A model generated the notes under the pieces. The model searched no databases and had not been told where the DNA came from. It saw only the letters and a program-made list of their open reading frames with translations. 64,000 nt of DNA from Citrus sinensis (taxonomy: Eukaryota > Streptophyta > Magnoliopsida > Sapindales > Rutaceae): positions 372,001 through 436,000 of the forward strand of contig NC_068562.1 in assembly GCF_022201045.2 (NCBI RefSeq), written 5' to 3'. Below, piece after piece: positions 37,927-48,710 of the stretch. Positions within the stretch are counted from its first letter, which is position 1, and each line of letters begins with the position of its first letter. Made by a program: the position numbers and the translations under genes.

Positions 37927-40753
37927 ATGGATCCAACTCAGCAGCAACATTTCATTAAAGCTCTCTTTGTCTTTGAAAACACCATGAATAGAGGTACTTG
38001 ACATCTTTGAAAAAAAAAAGTCTTTGAACCCAAATGAGATATTGTAGTTAAAAAGTTGCTTTAAGGATTGATCCTGTGTTTAAAGTTATGATTTTTTGAG
38101 TACCTGTTTTGGTTGCATGTGATTTGGCAGAGTTGGTGAGAAGCTTGCATGTCTATGGATTGAATGATGGGAAGGAGAAGCAAGTTGAGAGAGAGTTTTT
38201 GTTCAAAGAAAGAGGGTCATATGTGGAAATGCAAGCCACCCCAATTCTTAAATTGAGGGGATTTCAAGTTTCTGAGCTGTTTCAAGGCCGAGCAATTGGT
38301 TTATGGCTCTGCATTTTTGCATTCGGTGCTCAATCTTCTCTTGCCTTCGTCGACATCCCTCCTAAACTCTTAATCTCGCGGTATATTTGTTTTCACTTTT
38401 GTATTTTTTTTTTTCAGATTCTTTTGTTTTATGATGCGTTACCGGCAGCTGTTTCAAATTTATTGTTCAATTTAATAAACCTCATCGCCAATTTTATCTA
38501 AGGATATGGAGTAATATGTAGAGAATGAAATGCAAAGGCTTTATTTCTTTCTTTTTGTTTAGAATTGAAGTTTGTTTTATTTGGTTATTTTGTCATTAAT
38601 GGATGTGCTTTGAATAATGCATGTTGATTAAAACCCTTGGAAGCAGCATTAACAAAATGATCTGATTATGTGTTTTATGCTGCAGTATTATTCCTTTGTT
38701 CTCTGTAAAAATTTTGACATCAGTTGTTGAGTCTTAGATGCCTCCGTTTGGATTTAGAGAAGCAAGAAAAGCAGTAATCAAATGGGCCCCCACTGGAAGC
38801 CTTAATAAATATGCTAAAGTATCTCTTTGGACACGTTTAGAGACATTATTATAAAATTGAGCCTTTCTCGTGTTGTATCAGAGGTGCCTTCATGTGAAAT
38901 AACTTATGATCACAAAAAATACCAAGAGAACAGATATGCTTAGAAATGATATGATAATAACCACTACACTTGTGAGAAATCTCTTTCTTAGATATAATAT
39001 TTTTCTTCTTGTGCAAATTACAGAGAGAAACTGCTTAGAAGACATTGTTGTACTCCCAGTAAGCCATTACTGTGCTTTTTATGCTGGGAGACAAAGCTTG
39101 AGTCTGTTGCTTTATCATTGTGATGCTTTGGCTTCAAAGCTCTGATCTATAGTTATCACATTCTTACTAGATTTGTTCAAACTGTCCCATGGAAAATTGA
39201 ATGATTTTCATGTTTCTAAGGATTTTAATTGAGTTCATTGTTCCTTTTTAGGCAGATTTTAATGAATCACTTAAACCTTTCCCTAAATGAGGACATTTTT
39301 AGGATCTTATTCCTGTTCCTCCTTTTAATTAAGGGTCTTTTTTTCTTTAAAATTTCCGCAAGGACAGAAACCCAAAGCTCAAGTCAATTCCAAAACTGGC
39401 CAATGATCTCCAAATGATTTTTCAATTGAGCTGCGGAACAGAAAACCAAGAGCTATTGCAGTCAACATTGAAGGAGATGTGTGAAATGAGCAGAAGTCAT
39501 TGTTATCGGTCTAGAAGGACTCCACAAGTGTTTCATCAAGATCTTAATTGTGTTCCATATTCAGTCTCTACATGTGAATATTCTGGAAGCCAACAAATTG
39601 AACAATGTGGACCTGGTTTGTGTACTTAGTTTTTTCGTTGTTCTGCTGAGTGTAATTGTATTAATATTTAATTACTTGTTCTTAAAAGGAATAAACAAGT
39701 CATTTTCAAAATGCTGCCAAGTGTGTACTTTACTATTTGGCCGGGTGGATTTCGATTGTAAATAAATGTGATATATATCTTACACAAAGGGGAAAAGGTT
39801 GCAGGTACTATGGACAAGAAGAAAAAAAGGGCCACATCTGAAGATGTAGCTAAAATTGATTTGGAAGATCTTGTGAAATACTTTGATCTTCCAATTCTAG
39901 AAGCTTCGACAAGATTGAATGTTGGCCTCACTGTTCTGAAGAAAAAGTGCAGAGAATTTGGTATTCCTCGTTGGCCACATAGGAAGATCAAATCCCTCGA
40001 CGGTCTTATTCATGAGCTCCAGGTCCTTTCTCTTCTTTCAATTTTACTATGTTAAATTTACAGAATTCTCATCACCAATTACTATTTCATGACAAAATTA
40101 TCCTCACAAATTATTATTTTATGATAGACCCTTCGACTTAGCAGAATTCTAGGTTTCATTTCTTATCCAGGAATCAGATCCAATTTACCTTGTAAACGTG
40201 CTACACGACACACTAATTTTCCATATTACTCATAGACTTACATGGTCAGTTTACAGCCAACATATCAATGTCTCAGCACCAAACATCAACGTGAAATTTT
40301 GATGGTGATGATCACCCCCAACTCCTTAAAGTGAATCAGTTACCTGCAATTTGCGGTGGAATTAATTGCTGTCCATCAGTGACCTTTACACTATTGAATG
40401 CTATGTAATGCTTATGCTCTTTGATTAATGTAGTGTGCAAACATCTTTCACTACATATTGGCATGCTTGTTTTAAGAGAATGTCAAATAGGAGGCAAATT
40501 GTGAGCATGTTTGTTTATTACGGAATGTATGCAGGAGGTGGACCATCAACAGCCAGGGGGTGAAGCTGTGGGCACAGCAGTTGCAAAGAGGCGGCAAATG
40601 TTGGAGGAAGAAAAGGAAACCATTGGGAGGAGACCGTTTGTGGAGATACAGCGTGAAACAAAGAAATTCAGGCAGGATATTTTCAAGAGAAGGCACAAAG
40701 CTAAAGCTCTTAAAATACAAACTAGTCAGTCTCCCTCAAGTCAACAGCTCTAA
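37927..40753 (+). CDS. RKD5: RWP-RK domain transcription factor, RKD5 type
   Basis: Five exons close at 333 residues: 37927-37993, 38131-38380, 39368-39615, 39805-40022 and 40535-40753. The N-terminal part carries the RKD5-type region (RSLHVYGLNDGKEKQVEREF, then LRGFQVSELFQGRAIGLWLC). Exon 4 encodes the RWP-RK domain, with GLTVLKKKCREFGIP followed by RWPHRK at residues 244-249. The last exon is a Lys/Glu-rich coiled segment (AKRRQMLEEEKETIGRRPF). RKD proteins are nuclear regulators of egg-cell and embryogenic programmes; RKD5 is the least studied of the set. The exon 3 acceptor is set by frame: ACAG at 39364-39367 gives SRNPKLKSIPKLANDL, whereas the AAG five bases earlier breaks the frame. 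Intron 2 is about 990 bases. Confidence 0.9.
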
Positions 40754-42328
40754 ACCTAAATGATATGGATAACCGGAACAAGAACTCGCCTCTTAGGACT
40801 TTATATTTTATTTATTTATTTATTTTTTTTGGTTGATCAAACTTTCCCATATTTTAAGTTCTGCTTCTGATGTTAATGACTAATGATGGCTAGATTTGTA
40901 AAACTGTTGTCGAGTTCCCATCATATCAAGTGGCAATTATGTTGTGAACTCCTTATATACGTTTTTCCATTTCAGTCATCATTGCGAGTTAAATCAATCA
41001 GGCATGCCCTCCGCCTCTGCTGGGTTAACCTGGCAGACAGACATACATTGTCGTGTCTTATATATGTGAGTTGATACATTTTGAAGTGTTTCCCTTCTAA
41101 GTTCTAATTAACTTGAGTGTATGAAAGGAAAGATGCCTTTGGTTTTCTTATATAAATACCACATGCGGTCTTTACTCTATTTCAGGATGTTTTTGCTCTT
41201 TCGCTTGAGTCAAACAGAGGAAACGGAATAGTTTCCTTCATTAGTGCTGTTTATTTTAGTGTACTGATTCATCTGTTTGTCAAACATGTTTGACGAATAT
41301 GTGCACCAAAATATAAAAAAAAGGGTCAACTTTTAAGGTCTGGCTCAGAGCGCTGAGCTAGGCATGTGGTTCATTTCAATGTTGCTTAGACGGTTTATTA
41401 CATTAATGCCACCATCGCAAATTGGTAATTGATCACGAGTTAAATTCAGGACGTTAGCATTGGTTTGCACTTGGGTTGAAATTGCATGGCAATTTCAACT
41501 GCACCCCATCCTCCCTTGCTTATCACGCTTTTGCGACTTTTGTGGATGGATGAATATACGCAGTAGCGGAGTGTAGACCCCATTTCCGAAAAGTCAATGG
41601 CATCAGATTTTAATTAAAAATTGTTTATTTGGTTTCTTCCTCTTGTCTTGGGTTGGGTATAAGGATAACAATAAGAATAATAATAATAATTTAATGCTCA
41701 GCATGAGCAGCAATCAATCATGGTTTTTGAGTTCCGAATTGCCAGCAAATGCAAATATAAATATTATATAAATCCAGTGCTGATTAGTTAATGAGTTCCT
41801 CCTCCGCAGAATTTTACAGTAGCGTATTCGGCGGACTTGGTGCCATCGACTGCTGTGACGTAAGGGTGGGTCGTTGACTAATGACGAGTACGGTTTTTAG
41901 TTAAATCTGTTACAGTAATTGCACAAAAATAAAATATAATTGCCGCCTGAGTTGAGTTGAAAAATGAAGATGTTAAATTAAAAAAAAAAATAAAAAATCA
42001 CGTCTTTTGATTTTGGTATAAAATTGGACCCGGGAAGACAAAGACAAGTTGTGGAAGAAGAAATAAACAAGGTGGGTTCATGGTAACCTCCTCAAAGAAA
42101 GAAAGAGTTAAGAGAGAAAGATTATTCAAACAATTGCCCACGACAAATAATGCTCTGTGTGTGTGTGTCCATATATAGATATAAAACCCACTTTTGCGTT
42201 CCTTTAATCTCTACTTTTCCTCCTCTGTCTTTATAAATCTCCAATCTTGACCCTTACCTTTAGCGCACACAAAATTATGCAGCTATTGTTCTTAAAATAG
42301 CTACAAAAGAGACGCACAAGAGTTTGAT
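40754..42328. other. Intergenic between RKD5 and RLCK
   Basis: About 1.6 kb holding the RKD5 3' UTR and the RLCK promoter. AT-rich, with an (ATA)n run near 41674-41689 and a TATATAG/TATAAA-type stretch at about 42172-42187, some 150 bases before the RLCK start, that could serve as its TATA region. No gene. Confidence 0.5.
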
Positions 42329-44678
42329 ATGGGAAACTGTTTTGGATCTTTATTTGTTGCGTCTAATTCCAGCAGCAATAACATCAATGCTAATGCTTCA
42401 TCTAGCTCTGCAGGTACCTTTTTCCTTTTTCTTTGCTTGGATTCTGTTGACTTTCGTTCATTTCATGTTAATCTTTTGCTTATATTATCTTGTTGATTTC
42501 CGAATTGCTTAGGTGCATATAATAAGTATGGGCATACCATGGAAATATCAGCCACTAGCAGCAGTGCAGGCAAAAGTCAATTCTCACAAGCTATCAGTGA
42601 AGCTGGGGTTGAGGAGGCAAGTCCAAATGGGCAGATTTTGGAGACACCAGATCTCAAAGTTTTCAGTTTTTTGGATTTGAAGTCTGCAACCAAGAACTTC
42701 AAGCCTGATTCTCTGTTGGGTGAAGGTGGTTTTGGGAGAGTGTACAAAGGTTGGGTTGACGACAAGACATTAGCTCCTTCTAAGACTGGACTTGGAATGG
42801 TGGTTGCTATCAAGAAATTGAACCCAGAAAGCATGCAAGGATTTGAAGAATGGCAGGTATTTATTTTTAATTCACTCTTTCAATTCTTATCCAAGAGTCC
42901 AATTTTTGGCATCCGAAAAAGAACTGAAGCCAATTAAGACAACAAACAAAAGGGGCGAGTGCTGGTGACTGGTGTTGTTGGCTACCTACTTAGCTTCAAT
43001 CATAAACCTCCTTTTGCGTTGATTAAAGTTTAAGGCTGATAATTGACGAGATGTGTTCATAAGATTAATTATCTTCAAGGAATCTCACCAAACTTTCAAG
43101 AATATGTATGTGCTGGCTTTTATTGATAAGATTTTCAAATTTGAATAAAGAGATTTTGTCAGTAAACAAGATATTTTCATTAATGTCATTAGGACCAATG
43201 CTAATGCCAATTGTTTTCATTTAAATTTGATTACTTTTACAGTCAGAGGTGAACTTTCTAGGAAGACTTTCTCATCCCAACTTGGTTAAGCTGTTGGGAT
43301 ATTGTTGGGAAGATAAAGAGCTGCTCCTCGTGTATGAGTATATGCAGAGGGGAAGCTTGGAAAATCATCTTTTCAGAAGTAAGATAAAAGCAAATTAATC
43401 ACCAAAAGGAATCCATGTCCATGGATATTTTGTATTGATTCTTGGATTGTTTGGTTGTGCAGGAAATCCTTCTATTCAACCACTTTCTTGGGATATTCGG
43501 CTTAAAATTGCCATTGGAGCAGCTCGAGGTTTGGGTTTTCTGCATACTTCAGAGAAGAAAGTCATTTACAGAGATTTCAAGGCCTCCAATATTTTGCTTG
43601 ATGGGGTTGGGTTTTTATTCGATTCTCACCTATTAATCTATGTTTATTTTAAACGACATTATATATACATATACATACATACGTACATTATATATATATA
43701 TATATATGTGTATATATATATGTATATATATAAATGCCTTAGGTATGCAATTCTATATTCTGTTTTGCTTCCTAGGATATATGCATGGATCAAATATCTG
43801 ACTTTGCTTAAATACTCTAACAGCTTTGCCTTTGTCTTTTCTTGTGTTTTTTCCTTTTATAGAACTACAATGCTAAAATATCAGATTTTGGCTTGGCAAA
43901 GTTGGGGCCCGCTGGTGGAGAGTCACATGTTACAACCAGGGTTATGGGCACATATGGTTATGCAGCTCCAGAATATGTTGCAACAGGTAATTTTTATCTC
44001 CTCTCCGCTAAATTTGGAAATGTTATAAATGTTTGCATGTATCTTTAGAAGTATTGAATGGGGAAGTCACTGTTGTTTGAGAATTGAGACAATTTCACTA
44101 TTCAAGACACTAGTAATGCGTACATTGCGTGGTATAGGATCAAGGGAGAAGACCTGAAAATTGCCTTTGACAGAGCTATTTGAGCTGTCTTTCGGTTAAA
44201 CAAATTAGCTATGCTTACGTCACTATTTGATCTTCATGATTGTACAACAGGTCATTTATATGTGAAGAGTGATGTGTATGGATTTGGTGTTGTGCTGCTT
44301 GAACTGTTGACGGGTTTAAGGGCACTTGACACTAAACGCCCAACTGGACAGCAAAATTTGGTTGAGTGGTTGAAGCCAATGCTGTCTCAGAAAAAGAAGC
44401 TTAAAACTATAATGGATGCACGGATAGAGGGCCAGTATTCGTCTAACGCAGCGTTGCAGGCAGCACAGCTCACCCTAATGTGCCTAGAATCAGATCCTAA
44501 AAGGCGCCCCTCCATGAGAGAAGTTCTGGAAGTGTTGGAACAAATAGAAGCAGTGCCAATAGAAAAACCAAAGAACTCCATGTTTACCAGTTTGCATTCT
44601 GCACCTCATCGCCGTGCACAACGACCCATTCATCATCGCTCCCCACTTCATACAGGTCACCGTGGCGGCAGCGTCTGA
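42329..44678 (+). CDS. Receptor-like cytoplasmic kinase, RLCK-VII (PBL/PIX-like)
   Basis: Six exons close at 419 residues: 42329-42413, 42513-42856, 43243-43378, 43463-43605, 43863-43986 and 44251-44678. The start MGNCFGS offers Gly2 for myristoylation and Cys4 for palmitoylation, so plasma membrane anchoring is likely. The kinase domain has the Gly-rich loop GEGGFG at 98-103, VAIKK with Lys129, the catalytic loop YRD at 224-226 (Tyr for His, usual in this subfamily), DFG at 244-246 and the activation segment [10 protein letters not shown]. All key residues are present, so it should be an active Ser/Thr kinase. Family members relay signals from surface receptors in immunity and development; the specific receptor cannot be told. 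The C-terminus is His/Arg-rich. Introns are short; intron 4 carries an AT microsatellite. Confidence 0.93.
43688..43732. repeat. TATA-type microsatellite in RLCK intron 4
   Basis: Imperfect (TA)n and (TATG)n repeats inside the intron between kinase exons 4 and 5. Confidence 0.8.
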
Positions 44679-45824
44679 GACGGAAACCGAATTTATGCTG
44701 ACACAAAAGAGTATCGTTCCTATTTCTTAGAATGGAATTTGTTCTACCTACCATTATTCTTTCTTTAGTTGAATTAATCATGACAAGTTTTGAATTTTAG
44801 TCCTGGTTTGTGCTGAATGATGAGATGATGAAGTTGTAAAACTAGAGATTTCCCATTGTCTTGTCTGATGTAAATGTGACTGGACACTGGAGTGAAGTTG
44901 AATGGTCACGGCCAAGAAAATCTAATTAATCTAGAGTTAAAAGCAGAAGAACAAGGCAGCGCATTGTTGCTAATTTGCTGCAAAATTGAGAATATGAATC
45001 ACATACATATTAACATACGTACGTACACTACTGTATCGAATACGAGATGTCTGGTCAATAATGACGTGAAGAAAGTCTTGAAATGGGCCTGCTCAGAAGA
45101 GTTGGACTTTGGAGCCCATACCATCATGAAGCGCTCTTTTCCCGCGTCAATAAGTAACAACCGCAGGTCAAGCTCAACTTATTGTTCTGCGACTTTTGTA
45201 TCCCATCCCCACGTTTCGTTTTGTCCGTTTATATGGCATTTTCGCAGTTGCCACGTGGTCGTTGACTCGTTGTTCAGTTTTGGTCCAAATAAATAAATAA
45301 ATACTCTTTGAGTCTGACGTGACTTTTGATCTTATGCTTTGATATTGGTGATGATACCTTTCGTCGTTAGGGTAGGTTTTGCTCCCGCTTGAACCAGTGA
45401 CAGAGCGAGCGTCTTAGGTTTTGCTCTGGCTCTGCTCATCTTCGTTTGACTCTTACAAGTCAGCGGTCATCTTTATTGCTTTCGCTTGTGAGTTTTCTTT
45501 TCTTTCTTTTTCAGTCTCGCTGTGTTTGTCGAAATGCGGCACTTAATTTTTTTTTTTTCATTTGTTTGCCATTGTAATTAGCTTAGCTTTCAACTTACAT
45601 CATGGTGAATCAATTGTTGATGGATAATCATAACCTTCCATTACACTGCCGCCAACTGTTCTGTTTTACTTTATAGTTAATGGTGGCTGTTTACTGTTTC
45701 TATGCTTATGCTTTTCTTTAAGAAAAATAAATTTTGAAGGCTGTTAATTCTGGTTATTGAACTTTGATTGCCTTCGAAACAGGTTTTTTTCCCCCCCTCG
45801 ACGATACTAGTTAAGGTTTGTAAA
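44679..45824 (+). promoter_or_regulatory. RLCK 3' flank and cis-prenyltransferase promoter with 5' UTR intron
   Basis: The left part is the RLCK 3' UTR. On the right, a 5' UTR intron of the cis-prenyltransferase gene is likely: donor CTT|GTGAGT at 45488 and acceptor GAAACAG ending at 45782, followed by 42 untranslated bases before the ATG. An open frame at 44892-45296 starts with GTG and has no family similarity. Confidence 0.45.
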
Positions 45825-46931
45825 ATGGTAAGATATGATGATGCTGGTGGTGCTGCTGCCACTACTCCAACTCAGTTGCTTGAGAGTTTGGGTAGTTTTA
45901 TGAGGAGATGCTTGTTTCGTGTTCTAGCAGTGGGTCCGATACCCCATCACTTTGCCTTTATTATGGATGGAAACCGAAGGTATGCCAAGAAGCTGAATGT
46001 GGAAGAAGGGGCTGGCCACAAGGAGGGGTTCTCATCTCTTATATCTGTGCTTAAGTATTGCTATGAATTAGGAGTGAAGTACGTGACAATCTATGCCTTT
46101 AGCATTGATAATTTTCAAAGGAAGCCTGCTGAGGTTCAAAACTTGATGGATCTATTACTGGAGAAGATTAATGAGCTGCTCAAGGAGCAAAGTATTGTCA
46201 ACCTGTATGGTATTAGAGTTTATTTTATTGGTAACTTGAAATTTTTGAGTGAGCCTGTGAGGGTTGCAGCAGAGGAAGTGATGATGGCTACTGCAAGAAA
46301 CAGCAAGGTTGTGCTTCTAGTCTGTCTGGCTTATACTTCAGCTGATGAGATTGTGCATGCTGTTCAAGAGTCCTGTAAAAATAAGTCAGATGAAAGTCTA
46401 GCTGTCAATGCAAATCAAGTTTCAAATGGTGTGATTAATGGAGCAGAAAAGGTTGAGAAGATATACAGTTTGACGGTGCCTAGTATTGAAGAATCCTGCA
46501 AGGAAAAGGCAAGTAGAGTTTGTAATGGGGCGATTGAAAGAGTTAAAGGCACTGAGGATATCAATGGTGCAACTGTGTGTACTGATGGAGTATCCTGTGA
46601 CTATAAAAGTGAAGCTCAAGCATTGAGGGCTGGTAGAATTGGCAATGGTGTGACTGAAGGATTTGAAGAGAAGCAGGGGAATAATCCTATTATAAATCTG
46701 GTAGATGTTGAGAAGCACATGTACATGGCTGTTGCTCCAGATCCTGACATCCTGATGCGAAGCTCTGGTGAGACCCGCCTGAGCAATTTCCTCCTTTGGC
46801 AAACAAGTAATTGCCTGTTGGATTCTCCAGCTGCATTGTGGCCAGAGATTGGTTTGTGGGACCTGGTATGGACAGTGTTAAACTTCCAACGAAATCACTC
46901 CTTTTTGGAGAAGAAGAAGAAGCAGTTGTAA
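45825..46931 (+). CDS. cis-prenyltransferase (dehydrodolichyl diphosphate synthase-like), intronless coding region
   Basis: One uninterrupted coding exon of 368 residues. Conserved blocks in order: VGPIPHHFAFIMDGNRRYAK at 37-56 with catalytic Asp48; GHKEGF at 64-69; TIYAFSIDNFQRKPAEV at 88-104; RVYFIGN at 131-137; the PDPDILMRSSGETRLSNFLL block at 306-325, with the isoprenyl-diphosphate-binding Arg and Ser residues; and the LVWTVLNFQRNHSFLE tail. The enzyme condenses isopentenyl diphosphate units in cis to make polyprenyl diphosphates for dolichol and polyprenols, typically at the ER; no plastid transit peptide is evident. Plant relatives are near 300 residues. The excess is an Asn/Lys/Glu-rich insert at about 182-290 with three degenerate repeats. 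A damaged copy lies about 1 kb downstream. Confidence 0.93.
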   Translation: MVRYDDAGGAAATTPTQLLESLGSFMRRCLFRVLAVGPIPHHFAFIMDGNRRYAKKLNVEEGAGHKEGFSSLISVLKYCYELGVKYVTIYAFSIDNFQRKPAEVQNLMDLLLEKINELLKEQSIVNLYGIRVYFIGNLKFLSEPVRVAAEEVMMATARNSKVVLLVCLAYTSADEIVHAVQESCKNKSDESLAVNANQVSNGVINGAEKVEKIYSLTVPSIEESCKEKASRVCNGAIERVKGTEDINGATVCTDGVSCDYKSEAQALRAGRIGNGVTEGFEEKQGNNPIINLVDVEKHMYMAVAPDPDILMRSSGETRLSNFLLWQTSNCLLDSPAALWPEIGLWDLVWTVLNFQRNHSFLEKKKKQL

Positions 46932-47936
46932 CATTTATGACACAAAATAACAGTATTCTAGAGGGGGAAGTTGTACATTGGTTCGAGGTACCATTGTCGA
47001 ATTTGCGTGAAAGCTTTGGAGCTGGAGTTTGGAACGAACCTCACCTTCTGCTCTCCCTTCGCACTACTTTGCATTATATGCCTGGGTAATAAAAAATTTG
47101 GTGGATGTTAGAGACTAGCATGGTCTCTAATGTATGAATCTGGTGCCATATTGGAATTACTTGTACAAGTATAATGTTGTCATCTCGAATTTTAAATTAT
47201 GATGAAAAACTTTAAAATAAAGCGTTTTGTATACAAGCGTGCAGTTTGTATGCTTGAAATTTGCTGTCAATCTGGCAAGTAACATTTTGCTTTTCAGATC
47301 GGTATTGACATCATTGGGGTTGCTTATCAGTCCATGTTTGATCAAATGTTACTAAATGCATGTTGTGTGAAAAGATACACCAGCAAGCATGTAGTAGCAT
47401 CTTCGGTTAAAATCTTGCGTGTCAACCTATGCGTACTTTCATTTGTAGATTTCTTATTAACTGCCCGTGAAATCTGTTACCTGGACGTTAACTGTCCTCC
47501 TTCAGCTACCTTCTTACAAAACGATTTCATGGCTATCACCAATTAATTAGTTCATGGTCAAGAAATGAGCACTTGGTTCTCTGAAAAAGTTTATAATACC
47601 AAGTTGAAAGGGGAATAATAAGAAAAGGACCATCGCTTATTTGAAGATGGATTTTCTAATTATTTTCTTGCATCTCACCTTTGAAAAATAAAGGATGGAG
47701 CAAGTTTCCCATGCGGTCTGTTAGGGAAACAATCTTCACGGGGTATCACTCGTTATAATCTCTCAAAAACGATTAAGAATGGTTCCAACTGATAGATAAT
47801 CACGTGAAGATTAATCTGGCAACATAGCTCTCCTCTATTAATGTCTATAGACCTTAGAAGCCCATAAATTTTGCTACCAATGCTTCGTGAAACTGATCAT
47901 AAGCTTCCTCTCATGATATCAGTTAAAAGTTGCTAA
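46932..47936. other. Spacer between cis-prenyltransferase gene and its decayed copy
   Basis: About 1 kb: 3' UTR of the intact gene, then AT-rich sequence without a supported gene. Confidence 0.5.
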
Positions 47937-48710
47937 AATGGCAAGGTATAGTCATAGAGCTCGTTCAAACCTATTGTTTGGAATGCGGGTATTTGCATGA
48001 GAAGTTGCCTGTTCCAGATTCTGTGCCTGACAGTTTGTGTTCAGCATTGACAATTTTAAGAGAAAGCCTGATCAGGTTCAAAAGCTGATGGATCTATTGC
48101 TGGAGAAGATCAACTGGCTTCACAAAGAAGAAAGTATTTGTGCACCAGAATGGGGTTAAACGTGTATTTCTTTTGAAACTTTGGATCAACTGGCTTCTCA
48201 AGGAAGAAAGTATTTGTGCACCAGAATGGGGTTAAGACTATTTCTTTTGAAACTTTGGACTTTTGAGCGAGCATGTCAGTGATGCAGCAGAGAAGGTGAT
48301 GAAAGCTATTGTGGATAACAACAGGGGCAGTGCTTTCAATCCGTCTGGCCTATGCCTCAAGCGATGAGATTGTACATTCTGTTCAGTAATCTTGTATGCA
48401 TAAATCGGATGATGTTCAACCACCGAAGATAAACAGTTTGATAGTGCCTGTGCCCGATGTTCAAGAATACTGTGAAGACAAACTGGATGGGTCCCAAGCT
48501 CTGAAAGAGAAGATTGACGAGGACACTATAAAAAAGCTGGTGGATGTGGAGAAGCACATGTTCATGGCCGTAGCTCCAGATCCTGATATCACGATCCGAA
48601 GTTCTGGTGAGACCAGACCGAGCAATTTCCTTCTTTGGCAGACGAGTAACTGCTCATTGTATTCTCCGGCTGCACTGTGGCTAGAAGAGAAAAAGAAAAG
48701 GCAGTTCTAA
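47937..48710 (+). pseudogene. Decayed tandem copy of the cis-prenyltransferase gene
   Basis: Pieces in the same order as the intact gene at 45825-46931: a start ATG with MARYSH; a relic of the MRR segment; SIDNFKRKPDQVQKLMDLLL near 48041-48100; LAYASSDEIVHSVQ near 48345-48388; part of the insert; and VEKHMFMAVAPDPDITIRSS near 48546-48605, running on to NFLLWQTSNC. The block holding the catalytic MDGNRR is missing (a deletion between the first and second pieces), the frame is broken several times, and about 20 residues before the Lys-rich end are lost, so it cannot be an active enzyme. An internal tandem duplication of about 76 bases lies at 48108-48259. It is a host-gene duplicate with no sign of mRNA-type retroposition, although the parent coding region is also intronless. 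Confidence 0.85.
48108..48259 (+). repeat. Tandem duplication (about 76 bases, two copies) inside the pseudogene
   Basis: Copies at about 48108-48184 and 48184-48259 share the GATCAACTGGCTTC start, the AGAAAGTATTTGTGCACC core and the CTTTTGAAACTTTGGA end, with a few differences. Confidence 0.85.

Noticed and set aside
44892-45296. 134-codon plus-strand frame between the RLCK and cis-prenyltransferase genes
   Set aside because: It starts with GTG, has no recognised domain and lies in the likely promoter of the next gene.
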